Source of the DNA: Saccharum officinarum
Taxonomy: Eukaryota > Streptophyta > Magnoliopsida > Poales > Poaceae
Direction: 5' to 3'
Length of the DNA: 64,000 bases
Assembly (NCBI GenBank): GCA_020631735.1
Contig: CM036201.1
Span: forward strand, 70,573,394 to 70,637,393
This document shows positions 23,249-34,276 of the stretch, in pieces. Under the pieces are notes generated by a model, which worked only from the letters and a program-made list of their open reading frames with translations, did not search any database and was not told the origin of the DNA. Numbering within the stretch: position 1 is the stretch's first letter; each line of letters opens with the position of its first letter. The position numbers and the translations under genes were made by a program.

Positions 23249-26105
23249 TGTCACACCCATTTTTAAGGACAAAAATAGGATGCATAAAAGACTCATGTGC
23301 GCCCCAGGAAACAGTCGCACACATAAGTTGACAAATTACAAAGTATCATCACAGTGCTTATTACATAACGAATAAATATTTAAGACATAGTCTTGAACGA
23401 TAGATAATAATAACTAATAGTAAATCTTCAGCGGAAACTCCACACAGGGACACGGTTGACTGGTTGACACCAAGACTAGTACTCATTCCGATAATCTTCC
23501 TCTATATCTTCATCTGTTATGGTGGAAATAGCAAGAGTGAGTCCATGTCGAACTCCACAAATATAACACAGGGTTCATGAGGCTCAAAAAGGCTAGACAC
23601 TGTTTAACTGCGTTTAGCTTTTAATCATATATTAGCAATTGAGTAGCATCAAGATAAACCACTTCCCATTAAAGAACCAATGATCAGTTGTAATAAGGAT
23701 AATGAATAGCATTAACATGAGCAAATTATAATCAACAATAATTAAACATGATATAACAGTTATGATCAACTATTCCATAAGAATCCCCAAGGCCGCTCGT
23801 ATCCGTGAGCACGGCTAGTATACCAGTTTTTAACTCTGCGCAGAGGTGTACACTTTGACTGTGAGTCATGATTTCCAAATGAGTGGGGAGATCAAGCCCA
23901 AACACCCGAGAACCATATAAAGCCACTCAAAAGTTCGTCTAACAAGTTAGGGCCATTAGATTCACTCGGCAGGCAGAGGTAGAACCCCCCTTCCCTATGG
24001 CACAACAACCGCAGCCTATACACACTAGGCCAGGGGCTCGCACTACACCCAACGTGGCAAGCCTTTCTTACGCCATTTAAGGTAACCTCTAACAAGCTAG
24101 AAAAGGTCTCTTGAACAACTAAAGCTAGAGCCATATAGCCCTCACAGCTGTACTGTATGTCCCGGTTATCACTTACAGATAAGTCCTTATGGAGAGAAAC
24201 CAGAGCATCAAAATAATACACATGATCTAGCCCCCTTTTAACAGTAATAAAATCATCTTATTAGTTGATTGCTTAATCCATTAATCAAACTATAAGATCA
24301 TTGACAAGGAATCAAGATAACAATCACTAAGTTATAATCTCTAAGGTTGTCAAGGTAAGCACATGCATATGTATGACAATTCAATGTATAGGTAACAAGG
24401 ATAGTCCTGTGTTATACTTGCCTTGATCAAAGCTTTCCAAGTGATACTGCTGACTTGGTTCAAAGTAATACTCCGAATCGTCCAGATACTGCTCACCTTC
24501 TATATTCGATCATCAATCAACAACATACATGCATCCAATCAAACATACACGAAGCAAACAAAGAGATATAATTAGAACAGTACACCAACAGTAGCAAAAC
24601 AGTAATAAAAGTTTATAAAATTCTTCTACACGTTTCTACGATCACACAGACGCAAAGATCACCAAATTCGGAGTTAAAACGTGAAAGTTATGTATTTTCT
24701 AAGATTTCCTATAGATAAATAAATACTTAATTATAACCTCGAAAAATAAATTATCAAAACTGACTGTACAACTACACTAACATGTAGAGCTTGCAAATAC
24801 GAACCTAACGCAACTTCACCGGATCAAATCGGAGTTAAAATAAAGATTTTATGACCAAAACAAGTTTAGTGGCAAAACTGTAAATATCCGAAAACGTATT
24901 TTTGATTTACCGGGAGAAAATACGCTTTCAAAACACGAAAACGGATTCAGGATATTGCGCTAAGGACCGCGGGTTCTATTATGAAGAAGTCCAGGGGCTC
25001 TTTAAGAAATCTACACCGCGAAGGGGTATCTTCTAATCCTAACCGTTGATCAGCGAACGGACGGCTCGTGTTCATCGGCAACGATACAGTGAAGAAACCG
25101 ACTCCCCTTCTCCAAGTCCGGCCGGCGGCCACCATGGCCGGCGTCCATGGCTCGCCGGAAAGCTCCGGCTTCGCCGTTTTAGACCACCAGATGACTCGCA
25201 ACCGACACCAATCAAATGCAGAGCTCAATGCGAACACCTCTACGCGGTTTAGAAGAGCTATGACGAACCGAGGATGAAACGCGGCTCGGTTAGGACGACG
25301 ACGCCATTGTTGGCCACGGTGAGCTCCAAACCCGCGATTTAAAGCACAAAAACTCAAAAGAAGAGCATTGGGAGGGAGAGGAGAAGATGACAAACTCACC
25401 CAAGCGAAGAAATCGGCCTTGAATCCACCCTAGAACCCCCTAGCCGACCGTCCGCCCGCCTCTACCAACTTGAAGCCCTAGAACTCAATTTCACGTGGTG
25501 GAACTCGCGGTTTAGATGAAAAACGGAAAGAGGAGAACCCCGGCTACCCCTTTATAGGTTCACTTCATCGATTTCGGTTAGGAAATCCAAACTAGATGAT
25601 TTGATTCGGTTGGAACCGGTGTTCGTCTCGGTTACGATCGGAGGAAGAAGAGGGCGCTGACAAGCCGACCCCACCAGTCAGCGACCGAGAAGAGAGGGAA
25701 GGCGCTGCTGCTGGCTCGGCTGCTGGCTCGGCTGCTGGACCCAGTTGTCAGCGGAAGAAAGGAGGGAGAGGCGCGGCTGCCGCGGCTCTGGGCCGGACTG
25801 GCTGCTCATCAGCTGATCGGCCCACGCGGAGCGGCCCAGGCGCCAGCGCGTGAGAGCAGGCCGTCGGGCCATCGGGCTGCCAGGGAAAAAGGTAAACTGT
25901 TTTTTTTTCTTTCTTTTCTTTATTTACTTGTTTTCAAACTATTCCAAATAAAATTCTTCAAACCAATTCAAAATAAAACAAATATATCCACACCACAAAA
26001 TAAAATAAATGCAACAGCATGAATGCAACACCAAATAATTTAAAATTTTAATTCCCTTTCTCTAGATTATTTAAAATTTATTACTCCTAAAATTTGGGTG
26101 TTACA
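23249..26105 (-). repeat. 5' LTR of the nested gypsy element
   Basis: 2857 bp, TGTCACACCC to GGGTGTTACA, nearly identical to 14270-17188. It lacks about 47 bp present in the other LTR (junction near 24304, flanked by the short repeat TTG) and one 12-bp Gln/Ala-type repeat unit near 25720. It contains the same 150-codon frame (24947-25399) and TATA box (25551-25558). Confidence 0.95.
25551..25558 (-). promoter_or_regulatory. LTR TATA box (5' LTR copy, active position)
   Basis: CCTATAAA on the minus strand; transcription from about 30 bp downstream would give the genomic RNA reading through primer-binding site, leader frame and gag-pol. Confidence 0.6.
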
Positions 26106-27450
26106 CTACGCAAGTCAATCTTTGTGAAAATTATAGAACCACATAATTCATCAAGCATGTCATCAAGCCTAGGAATAGGGTGATGATATCGAATGGTAAT
26201 ATTATTAATGGCTCTACAACCGACACACATACGCCAAGAACCATCTTTCTTAGGAACCAAAATCACAGGAACGGCACAAGGGCTAAGGCTTTCACGTACG
26301 TACCCATGGTCCAAAAGCTCTTGGACTTGCTGCTAAATTTCCTTAGTCTCCTCAGGGTTGGTTCAATAAGCAGCGCTGTTTGGCAATGATGCTCCCGGGA
26401 TCAAATCAATTTGATGCTCTATCCCTCTCATAGGTGGCAGCCCCAGGGGTATCTCATCTAGAAAAATGTCCTCATACTCCTGCAAAAGGTTAGTGATAGC
26501 AGGCGGTATTGAGCTAACAACATCGTCAAGCGAAAACAAGGCTCGTTTGCAAACCAAAGTTAGCATACATCATCATTAGAAATTTTAGCAAGGTCACTTT
26601 TTTTTTGCAAGCATAACAGCACCCTTCAATTTAATTCCCTGAGCCTTAAAATTAGGTCCTGACTTCTCCTTTTTAGGTGGGTAAATGGAATTAGCAACTT
26701 GCTAATTTTCAGATTTAACCTCATGCAAACTAGCTGCTCGTTCTTTATCATGTTGCACAATTTCAGCTGCAGTCATGAGAACCAAAGTAACTTTCTTTCC
26801 TTTATGCACAAAAGTGTATGTATTACTTCTACCATGGTGTGTAGCATCATTGTCAAATTCCCAAGGACGACCCAATAAAAGTGAACAAGCTTCCATAGGT
26901 ACTATATCACAATCAACAGAATCTACATAGGTACCAATGGAAAAAGAGACCCTGCAAGTTTGTGTTACCATAGCTTTACCAAAATCATTCAACCACTGAA
27001 TATGGTACGGATGGGGGTGTGGGCGTGTGGTCAAGCCAAGCTTCTTGACCAAATCTTTACTCACCAAATTATTGTAGCTACCTCCATCAATGATGATGCG
27101 TGCTTGTCGATTGTTGACAACGAAGAAAATCTAGAACAAATTGTGGTGTTGCAGCTTCTTAGTTGTTGTACCTGCATGCTAAGCACTCGCTGCACAAATG
27201 ATGTTCATGTAGGCGGCCGTGTCTTCACTACCAAGGACTTCGCCATCCCCCTGAACAGCTTGTTCTTGTTCATGTATGCTCGCTGACTTGGGCACTCCCA
27301 TTGCATATGCCCAAATCCATGGCAGCAGTGGCACTGAACGCCAGGAGTGCGTCCCATGGAGGCGATGGAGGATGCACTCTTCGAAGGTTCCTGCATAGAA
27401 TTTTTACCTAAAACAGAAGGTCGTGAAGATGTGGAATGCACTCTATACAT
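26106..27450 (-). pseudogene. CRM-like chromovirus relic, 5' part (gag end, protease, RT start)
   Basis: Continuation of the relic at 11835-14269. On the minus strand: a CCHC knuckle CHCCHGFGHMQWEC (27205-27450), a protease region with LLLGRPWEFD (26702-27067), and RT N-terminal segments with [11 protein letters not shown] and [10 protein letters not shown] (26106-26566). The last residues abut the nested element exactly where GYHQIRM resumes on its other side. Stops include a TGA in the Ala-Ala-Tyr-stop-Thr-Asn-Pro stretch near 26364 and a TAG shortly after, each one C-to-T step from the Arg and Gln codons usual there; the gag end is in a different frame. Gag N-terminus and 5' LTR are missing, so the element is truncated near 27450. 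CTACG at 26106-26110 is the right target duplicate. Confidence 0.85.
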
Positions 27451-27463
27451 CTAGTTGAATAGT

Positions 27464-27760
27464 AGAAGATGTGGAATGCCCAAGTTAGAAGTAGAAACCC
27501 TGATCGAGTTATCCTCTCTATACTCCTACTATCGACCCCATACTAGATTGATCCTCTCCAACATTTTACTCTTGTTTTTAGTTTAGTTGTTCCCACCTTA
27601 TTTATATTTCCAACTCATTCACCTTTTCTGGATAAGTTAGAACACGTAGTTGACTCACACGTTTCCCTGTGGATACGATATTTAAAACCCTCCGGGTGAA
27701 AGCTACAACGGTATCCGTGCGCTTACAGATCTTTTCTGTTCGTGTTAATAAATACCAACA
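27464..27760 (+). repeat. 3' end of a plus-strand LTR
   Basis: Ends AATACCAACA at 27760, preceded by GCTACAACGGTATCCGTGCG; the mirror image of this terminal signature is at 4381-4500. It begins next to a 15-bp direct repeat (GAAGATGTGGAATGC at 27425 and 27464) that bridges the junction with the truncated chromovirus. Confidence 0.5.
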
Positions 27761-28340
27761 TATGTGATAGGTTACTAGTGTGATAAAGACATGTTAATCA
27801 TTACCATGCATTTACTGATGTTGTTAGTTTAGTAATAGCAGTAGTAAATGTCAACACTTCCTTCTCTAATCTTCCCTTCCAATCCTTCCTCTAGTTCTAG
27901 GGTTCATCTTGTTCTTGGGGTGTAGAGAGAGAAGGGGAGCTGCAAATGAATGGGTGGGTGAGTGAGAGGGTGTGCTTCAGTAGACAAAAGATCCCAACTC
28001 ATGCTGACATGTGGGTCCAAGGCCCTAAATGGAAAAATCACTTATTTCCACTTAACTCTGTGCTATCTCAGTTTTCATCGGAGGATCTGATACCCTAGCG
28101 GATCATCTGGTAGTCTCTGTCTTGTGTTGAATTAATTAAGTCAGTGAATCATGGGTGTTAATGGCTAATGTTTCATTCCCACAAGTGTCCTTGAAATGTA
28201 ATTGGTGTTGATGATGTCAATAGGACGAACACTAGTCCTAGTAGTGGTTCTCTTTCTCTTTGCTGGGTGTGTTAATAGATTTTGGTTGCTTCTCCTTGCG
28301 TAATGCAGCATGACTTTCCTCTAGACAATTAGTAGTTGAC
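27761..28340. other. No feature seen
   Basis: AT-rich sequence without a credible frame or terminal motif. Probably old intergenic or retroelement sequence. Confidence 0.3.
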
Positions 28341-29817
28341 CCTTCTTGATATCCAAAATTGGCTGCCTAGGTTGTAACAGGTTCTAGATCGTTACACGTG
28401 AGGGCACCATTAAGTCGCAAAGGAACCGGGGAGGTCGACCACCCCTAGGATTCACACGCAGAGTGACCCTCCGCTGTTACGACCACATGGCGTGGTGCAT
28501 TACATGTTCATGCGTGGGTAGACGCCATTAAGTCTTGCCACGACCAAGGAGGCAGCAAGCACCTAAGTCCATGCACAGAGCAGCCCATCGTTACTATGAC
28601 CCTGCATCGTACCTAGGAAATCTTCTCTTAGACCGACCCTTGGATGGGCTTGAGGCCACAAAGAGGTAGGGGTAGGATGATATGGGTCCCAATGGCTCTT
28701 ATCGGTGGGGCAGAGCCTCGCAACCATCTCTACCTGTGTTTGAGTCATTCGCTTCAAAGTCGCTCGGGTTGACCCCCTCTTGGGGGAGCCATCTTGCCCT
28801 TTAGCCGATGTGGAGGTAGTTGGGGTCTGATAGGCTTGACGACCAATGATTTATGTGACATCTCTCGATGAGGCACAGCCAAACTACTTATCGATTACGG
28901 AGGATATCGGGTCCCACTCGAATTACACATTGACCTCGACGAGGCACGCGTCTCTGACCATGTGGTTATGGTGGACGAGCCTCTCCCCGTGTGGGGTGAA
29001 ACTAAACATGCCAAAAACTAGGCATCACAGCCCCTTGGGGTCAAAAAAGACATTGGGGAAGAAAGGAGTTGGGTCCACGTGGCCCCGCTAAGTGTCGAGA
29101 CCAAACCACGATCAGCTCCTCCCTGCCTCTCGGGTCACCAACCCATAGCCATCCCAAAATCTCAAGGACCAGTGGAGGCCAACAGCTCCAGCGCAGGAAA
29201 CTAGCAGGGCCAATGGCTGAAAGGTTTGTAGGGGCATCTCCGCAAGGAAGGCGCTAAAACTCACCAAGACACAGGTCGTGCCCTGGTCGTGCATGACAGG
29301 GATCGCGCAGCAATCCTCGGCTAACGAGGGCATCCTAGACCATGCTGCTACCAGGGAAAGTAGTCGCAACCCAACCACAATCAAGAAACTCCAAACGAGC
29401 TAAAGTCGAGGGAAAGATACTTGAGCAACAGGTCGGCTAACCCACCATTCATATAGAAAACCTATGACTCGCTTTGAGTTATAGCCTAAGTTGAGCTATG
29501 TAGACCTAGGCCAAGCACTAAGGTAGGGGTTGGACATGACCTCTTCTCTCTGCCTTCACCGCACACCGAGCAACACCACATGACCTCTCCTCCACACCAA
29601 CCCCTAGGAGGGATAGGGAGAGATCGGGCTCTGCTAGGAGCACCTGCTCTAACAAGAGTAGGTAAGCCGCACTGACCCCGCAATGACCAAGGGGATAGCC
29701 GTTCCCTCAGTTCGGTCAGATGCCATCCCTATGCCACATAACAAAGACAAGACAACACCACCAAGCAGTGGCGGCTTGTAAGGTGACCCACCATCTAAAT
29801 ACGACCCGACGAGATGG
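28341..29817. repeat. Degenerate retroelement-like sequence, left of CACTA insert
   Basis: GC-richer than its flanks, with scattered frames below 100 codons and no recognisable domain. Together with 32424-33160 it seems to be the host element into which the CACTA element jumped; the right-hand part carries an LTR-like promoter. Family not determined. Confidence 0.3.
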
Positions 29818-30059
29818 GTGCACTACAAGAAATGTGTTGGTTTATGACATTATAGCATGACATTTGATCAAAAGGTCACTAAATCGATTTGTTTATGACG
29901 TTTTCTTTGGAAGCATTTCAACTTAGTGATATAACTAAATAAACGTCATAAAAAACGTTTTAAAGGTAGTCACATTCCATATTGTGACAATTTTTGTCTT
30001 GTCAAAAACACCAACCGTAGTCGTCATAATTATACAAAACTTCTAATTTTTTAAATATT

Positions 30060-30555
30060 ATTGTCCAAGATGGTTTATGGGCCCAACCACCGCCTAGTCA
30101 AGTGGATCCTACGTGCATATATTTTTTTTTCTGGTATTTAACCCAACCTCGAGTGCGCAAGTGGAGAAGCCCAGAAGCAGCCGTTACACGTGTATATACT
30201 TAAGCAGTAAATGCAATCACAAGGAACACTGCAGGATGAATTGTATATAAATTAGCACACTGCAGGATGAATTGTATGTGGACTGGTGACAATATTTTGG
30301 CCCATTACATACGTATCCATTGATCAGGTTTGTACGTATATACATTCACATTTGTGCCGTCCGGAGATCATCTTTGTACATCAAGTCACGCTGAGTCATC
30401 TCAACAAAAACCACAAGGAACATGTGACATTCAACTCATGGAGCCCAGCCTACCAGCTGCTCAAGCGCACACAACCCACTTTCCCGTGACTGAAGCCCAG
30501 CCTGGCAGCAGCAGACGCAGCCCAGCCTCCGCCTCCCAGCAGAACAGCCCACGCA
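30060..30555 (+). promoter_or_regulatory. Left subterminal AGCCCA array
   Basis: Exact AGCCCA occurs at 30168, 30442, 30494, 30519 and 30546, with near matches (GGCCCA) around 30081 and 30299. In CACTA elements such short subterminal repeats bind the TNPA-type accessory protein. The array mirrors the one at 31962-32179. Confidence 0.55.
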
Positions 30556-30576
30556 AACGCAATAATTAAAAAAACA

Positions 30577-30650
30577 AAGCCCCGAGGGGGGCTCGAACTT
30601 GTGACCTGAGGAAGCAGAGAGTAAGGCTAAACCACTAGACCACAGCAACT
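30577..30650 (-). repeat. tRNA-like segment inside the CACTA element
   Basis: On the minus strand, TGGTCTAGTGG (A-box-like) is followed 32 bases later by AGTTCGAGCCC (B-box-like), the layout of an RNA polymerase III tRNA promoter. The sequence does not fold cleanly end to end as a tRNA and lacks a clear acceptor stem, so it is more likely a tRNA-derived or SINE-like relic than a working gene. Confidence 0.4.
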
Positions 30651-30804
30651 ATTGTGTTAGGTCTTACAACTTATTACTTTTGATTAGTAGCAGGAGCGTG
30701 CTGAACTAAAAAAAATAACCCAACCAAAGTCTGCTCATCAGTCATCACTCACAGTCGCAAGTGCCATTGCGGTTGCGGCGGCTCCTCGCGCAGTCGCGCT
30801 CGCG

Positions 30805-31401
30805 GTGTGCGGCTGCCCGCGTCGTCCGGATCCGGTCTCCGGTGGCGCTGCGGCGGCTCCCTGCTCTCAATCGCCCACTCCCTCTTGGCCTCTCCCATCT
30901 CCCTCCCGGCGGGCTCCCCGGTCCTGTTCCCGGTCCGGCGGATCCGGCCTGGTGTGGCACTGCGGCGGCTCTCAGTCGCTAACTCCCTCTCGGCCTCTCC
31001 ATCTCCCTCCTGGCGGCCTCCAAGGTCCCGGCACGGCGGTCTCCGGCGCTCCACCCGCTGGTGTGTCTCGGTGCAGTCTGCCGCCTGGTAGTCCTGATGA
31101 TATATCATCGATAGACCACCTCTGCCACGAGCCAGCGGCAGCGACCAGGGAATTAGTTGCTAAAGCTGCTGAAGTTGCTAAGCGTGTACAGGAGCTTGAG
31201 AGTGAATTAGTTGCTGAGAAGGCAGTAGCAGCAGAAGTTCGAGTTGAGATGGACGATCTGAAGAATCAAGTAGAGGAGAGGGATGCAAGAAAGAAGGTGG
31301 AAGAAGAGACTGCTAGGCTGAAGAACCAAATAAGTGAGATGCATGGTTTCTTTCGTTCTTTCTTTGCTGCCAACTCTGCACCATCTAATGCCCCACAGTA
31401 A
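30805..31401 (+). CDS. CACTA internal frame, coiled-coil protein (198 aa)
   Basis: The first ~110 codons are low-complexity Pro/Arg/Ser sequence that covers a 113-bp imperfect duplication (about 30845 and 30958; GCGGCGGCTC core). The rest, about residues 110-185, is a strong heptad-like helix (RVQELESELVAEKAV...MDDLKNQVEERDARKK) ending in a short Phe-rich tail. Such coiled-coil tails occur in plant En/Spm accessory proteins and in captured host gene fragments; I cannot decide between them. The start is uncertain, since the N-terminal half may be untranslated or an exon of something larger. Confidence 0.4.
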   Translation: MCGCPRRPDPVSGGAAAAPCSQSPTPSWPLPSPSRRAPRSCSRSGGSGLVWHCGGSQSLTPSRPLHLPPGGLQGPGTAVSGAPPAGVSRCSLPPGSPDDISSIDHLCHEPAAATRELVAKAAEVAKRVQELESELVAEKAVAAEVRVEMDDLKNQVEERDARKKVEEETARLKNQISEMHGFFRSFFAANSAPSNAPQ

Positions 31402-31600
31402 GTTTCAAAACTTTCTCAAATTAGTGTCTTGGCTGTCATTTTGATATGGACACATACCTGTGACCGAAGCTGTGGCCATGTATGCGATTTTGGAGTGACC
31501 ATGGTAATCACTATAACGGCAAGTGTTCTCAGATTAGCATGTATCTAAGAACTTGGGTTGGTCATCTTATGTGAGAACTGAGAAGCCTATGTGTGGCTGG

Positions 31601-31664
31601 TCCTGTAATATTTTGGTCATGTGAACCTATTGTCCTGTAATATTTTGGTCATGTGAGCCTATTG
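31601..31664. repeat. 32-bp tandem duplication in the CACTA element
   Basis: Two adjacent 32-bp copies beginning TCCTGTAATATTTTGGTCAT, differing at one base. Confidence 0.9.
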
Positions 31665-31910
31665 TCATAGTGGTCACATGGCTGTGAACTAATGGTCATA
31701 ACCTCTTGGTTCTGTAATGAAAGGTTCTGACCTTGGAGACTCAACTGTGAATGTACTGCTTATATTTGCTGGTGAAATGGATGTTATTTGAAATGCAAGA
31801 TTTGTGTATTGGTTGTATTTGAAATGCAAGATTTGATATATTTGGAATGCATGTATGAATGTTTTTTATTTATAAATTGTGCTGTTTGCCTGGCCCAATT
31901 AAAAGCTATT

Positions 31911-32290
31911 TGGGTTGGCCCAAATAAGTATTGGGTAGGCTCTAAACAGCATAGAAAAAAGTGGGCTGGTTCAAAAAAAAATTCGTATGGGCCATAAATA
32001 GTAGCAAAAAGATCTGGGCTGGCCTAAAAGATCTCATGTGGGCTCAGCCCAAGCAAGTTAGGTCGGGCTGAAATCAATAGAATTCAGATATGGGCTAAAA
32101 ACAAGCTTCCAAATAGAAAATGGACTGGGCTAAAATTCAGCCACAAAGAGCCCACTATAAGACTGTTCTTACATGGGCTTTAGCAGGCCATGGTTTAATT
32201 TTGTGACTTAAAACCTATTGTCACAAACTTTTGTGACTCCTAAACCAATGTCATAGATTTATGACTCCAACATCAAAATGTCACAAATCA
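31911..32290 (-). promoter_or_regulatory. Right subterminal TGGGCT array and TGTCA motifs
   Basis: Exact TGGGCT occurs at 31962, 32015, 32039, 32091, 32126 and 32174, against only two AGCCCA (32046, 32149). Outside it (32205-32290) lie repeated TGTCACAAA/TTTGTGAC phrases. The orientation is opposite to the left array, as expected for subterminal transposase-binding sites. Confidence 0.55.
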
Positions 32291-32423
32291 TAGTTTAAGG
32301 CGCATGATTTTTGATGCAAGCTTTTTCGTCATTCAGTCGTCATAAATGATGACCTATGATATAAATTGCAGACATTATGAGAAAAGTAAAATGACATAAA
32401 CCAACACATTTCTTGTAGTGGTG

Positions 32424-33160
32424 TATGGCCCCACCCACTACGGGATGGGGTTCATGACAGCGGCTTGGACTTTTTGAGGTCATCCATGCCAACGAAGACC
32501 ATGACCCCGAGCTCAGGATCGTGGACACCAGCTCCGCAAGCAGCAAGATGACCAATGACCTGGGGCACTACCAACTCCCATACGACTTCCCAGGGAGATC
32601 AAGAGGCGATGACGAAGGCCATGGCGAGACCATGTCACACAGGACGGCTGGTGAATCACCACCATGACTACAGTGCCGCTACAGTGCCACCAGAATTGGC
32701 ACAGTAGCACCACGCCACCCCATGCCATGACGTGGGTACAAGACCATGATTACAACCATGCCCGGACGTGCGCTACACCAAGACAAGATGGCATTCCATG
32801 CAAGCCAAGTTAGCAAGTTCCCTCCCTCTAGCTCACGACCCCTCAGTCGGGAGAACCTCCTTCTTTGTATGTGGCTTAGCCCCAGATTCTATATAATGGT
32901 AGCCAGGGCACCCTTCCAAGGCATCAGACTCTCGAAACCTTCATTTGGGTAGTCCATCTTCTAGCTCTAGCTCCACTCTCCTACCGCTCCACCATTCTTG
33001 CACCCCTATTGTAAGAACTTCAGAGCATTCATGCGAGGAACACGCACTTGATCTTCTCTTAGACTGGACGTAGGGCTCTGGTCTGAACCAGTATAATTCC
33101 TCATGTCTTTTAGATGCTACCATCGTCTTCCCGGAGCATCACGACAATTGTATAAATTTA
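32424..33160 (+). repeat. LTR-like sequence, right of CACTA insert
   Basis: Contains a TATA box (CTATATAATG at 32889-32898) followed by a leader rich in CTC/CTCC, like a plus-strand LTR R/U5. No protein coding. Its ends are not defined. Confidence 0.35.
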
Positions 33161-33188
33161 CTAGTCGGTCTACAAAACACTGACAATA

Positions 33189-33617
33189 CACTTGCAATAT
33201 ATGTGTATAACCAGTATAACAAATGCAGCATCTAGATAAAACACCTACAACATACGTTTGAAACAGCCGAATCATTTGAAACATAAACTTGCAACATACG
33301 TGTATCGCCAGTGCAACATATGTAACATCTAGATAAAACACTTGCAACAATGATTGAAACAGCTGAAACCTTTGAAACATACACTTGCAACATATGTGTA
33401 TAGCCAATGCAACATATGTAATATCTAGATAAAACACTTGCAACATACATTTGCAATAGCTAAAACATTTCAAACATACACTCTACAACATACGTGTCTA
33501 GCTAGTGCAACATATGTAACATCTAGATAAAACACTTGCAGCAAATGTTTGAAACAACTGAAACATTTGAAACATACAATTGCAACATATGTGTATAGCA
33601 ATTGCAACATATACAAC
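33189..33617. repeat. 97-bp tandem repeat, about 4.4 copies
   Basis: Units begin at 33189, 33286, 33382, 33479 and 33577 (spacing 97, 96, 97, 98). Each contains CACTTGCAACATATGTGTAT, AACATCTAGATAAAACAC and GAAACATTTGAAACATA phrases with a few substitutions. The Cys/Tyr-rich frames across it are a by-product of the repeat. A diverged relative lies at 58040-58255. Confidence 0.9.
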
Positions 33618-34271
33618 ATCAGCACCAGGGCTACATTTTCTCATCTACATTGGTTTGCTCTGACGGGATCTAGTACCTTCTTGTTTCGCAATGAAGTTAA
33701 AGGTAAAAATTGAAGATATTCAAAGGATACAAGTATCTTGCGTTCTTGGCTAGTTCCATTTGCCCAATGTCCCAAGATTAGGTTGAGTACAACTCCTTAA
33801 AAACTTGAGTTAGACACTACCAGGAAGATCAGACAAGCGTTGTGTAGCACGCGACATTCCAACCTGAGATCAAAACTTCGTGCTAGCTCACACGGTCACC
33901 TTGCATGTTCTGGACCCAACCAATATTCTAGTTTCTGCCAATTTTGGTCATCGGCAGTATCATGCGCTACTCTGTATCATTCTTCTCTCGGTGCTGCCCA
34001 TTTCGGTTCCCATGCACTTGTGTTTCCTGTGTGGTACTCATTCTCAGGCTGCAGTCTTCTGCAGACTATTGTTATCAATCATGCAACACAATCTCATACT
34101 TGAAAGAACTCAAGGGAGGGAAATTCGGAACAAAGCAGATAGGTGGAGAGCACTAGTGTGTATAGTGAGTGGTGATTGCATTGTCTTGTGCCAGTGGGCT
34201 TTCTGTAGATGGAGATAGCTAGGAAGGAAGATGCAATACATATAGGGGCGCACATTATGCCTTGGGGGTGA
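33618..34271. other. No feature seen
   Basis: Mixed-composition sequence with overlapping frames up to 112 codons in three phases (33840-34218), none recognisable. Confidence 0.3.
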
Positions 34272-34276
34272 GTATA

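Larger units (their letters stand above)
14270..26105 (-). mobile_element. Near-intact Ty3/gypsy (Tekay/Del-like) retrotransposon, 11.8 kb
   Basis: A complete element in minus orientation: 5' LTR at 23249-26105, initiator-Met primer-binding site, an extra leader frame (22355-23059), gag-pol (17225-21649), polypurine tract and 3' LTR at 14270-17188. It is flanked by the 5-bp repeat CTACG. The order gag-protease-RT-RNase H-integrase and the C-terminal chromodomain-like tail make it a chromovirus; the long LTRs and single long frame fit Tekay/Del. The LTRs differ by a few substitutions and two small indels, which implies a recent insertion. Two in-frame stops mean this copy probably cannot make a full polyprotein. 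Confidence 0.95.
29821..32420. mobile_element. Complete non-autonomous CACTA element, 2600 bp
   Basis: Begins CACTACAAGAAATGTGTTGG and ends with its reverse complement; the terminal inverted repeats are identical for 26 bases. A 3-bp target duplication GTG flanks it (29818-29820 and 32421-32423), the size expected for CACTA (En/Spm) elements. Subterminal regions carry AGCCCA boxes near the left end and TGGGCT boxes near the right end. There is no TNPD-type transposase, only a coiled-coil frame (30805-31401) and a tRNA-like segment. It would need transposase supplied from elsewhere. Confidence 0.95.

Noticed and set aside
33117..33473. Cys/Tyr-rich 74-118 codon frames
   Set aside because: They are produced by the 97-bp tandem repeat being nearly divisible into an open phase; no protein family looks like this.
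33189..33617. CRISPR-like array
   Set aside because: Units are 97 bp and repeated throughout, with no distinct spacers, in an obviously plant sequence.
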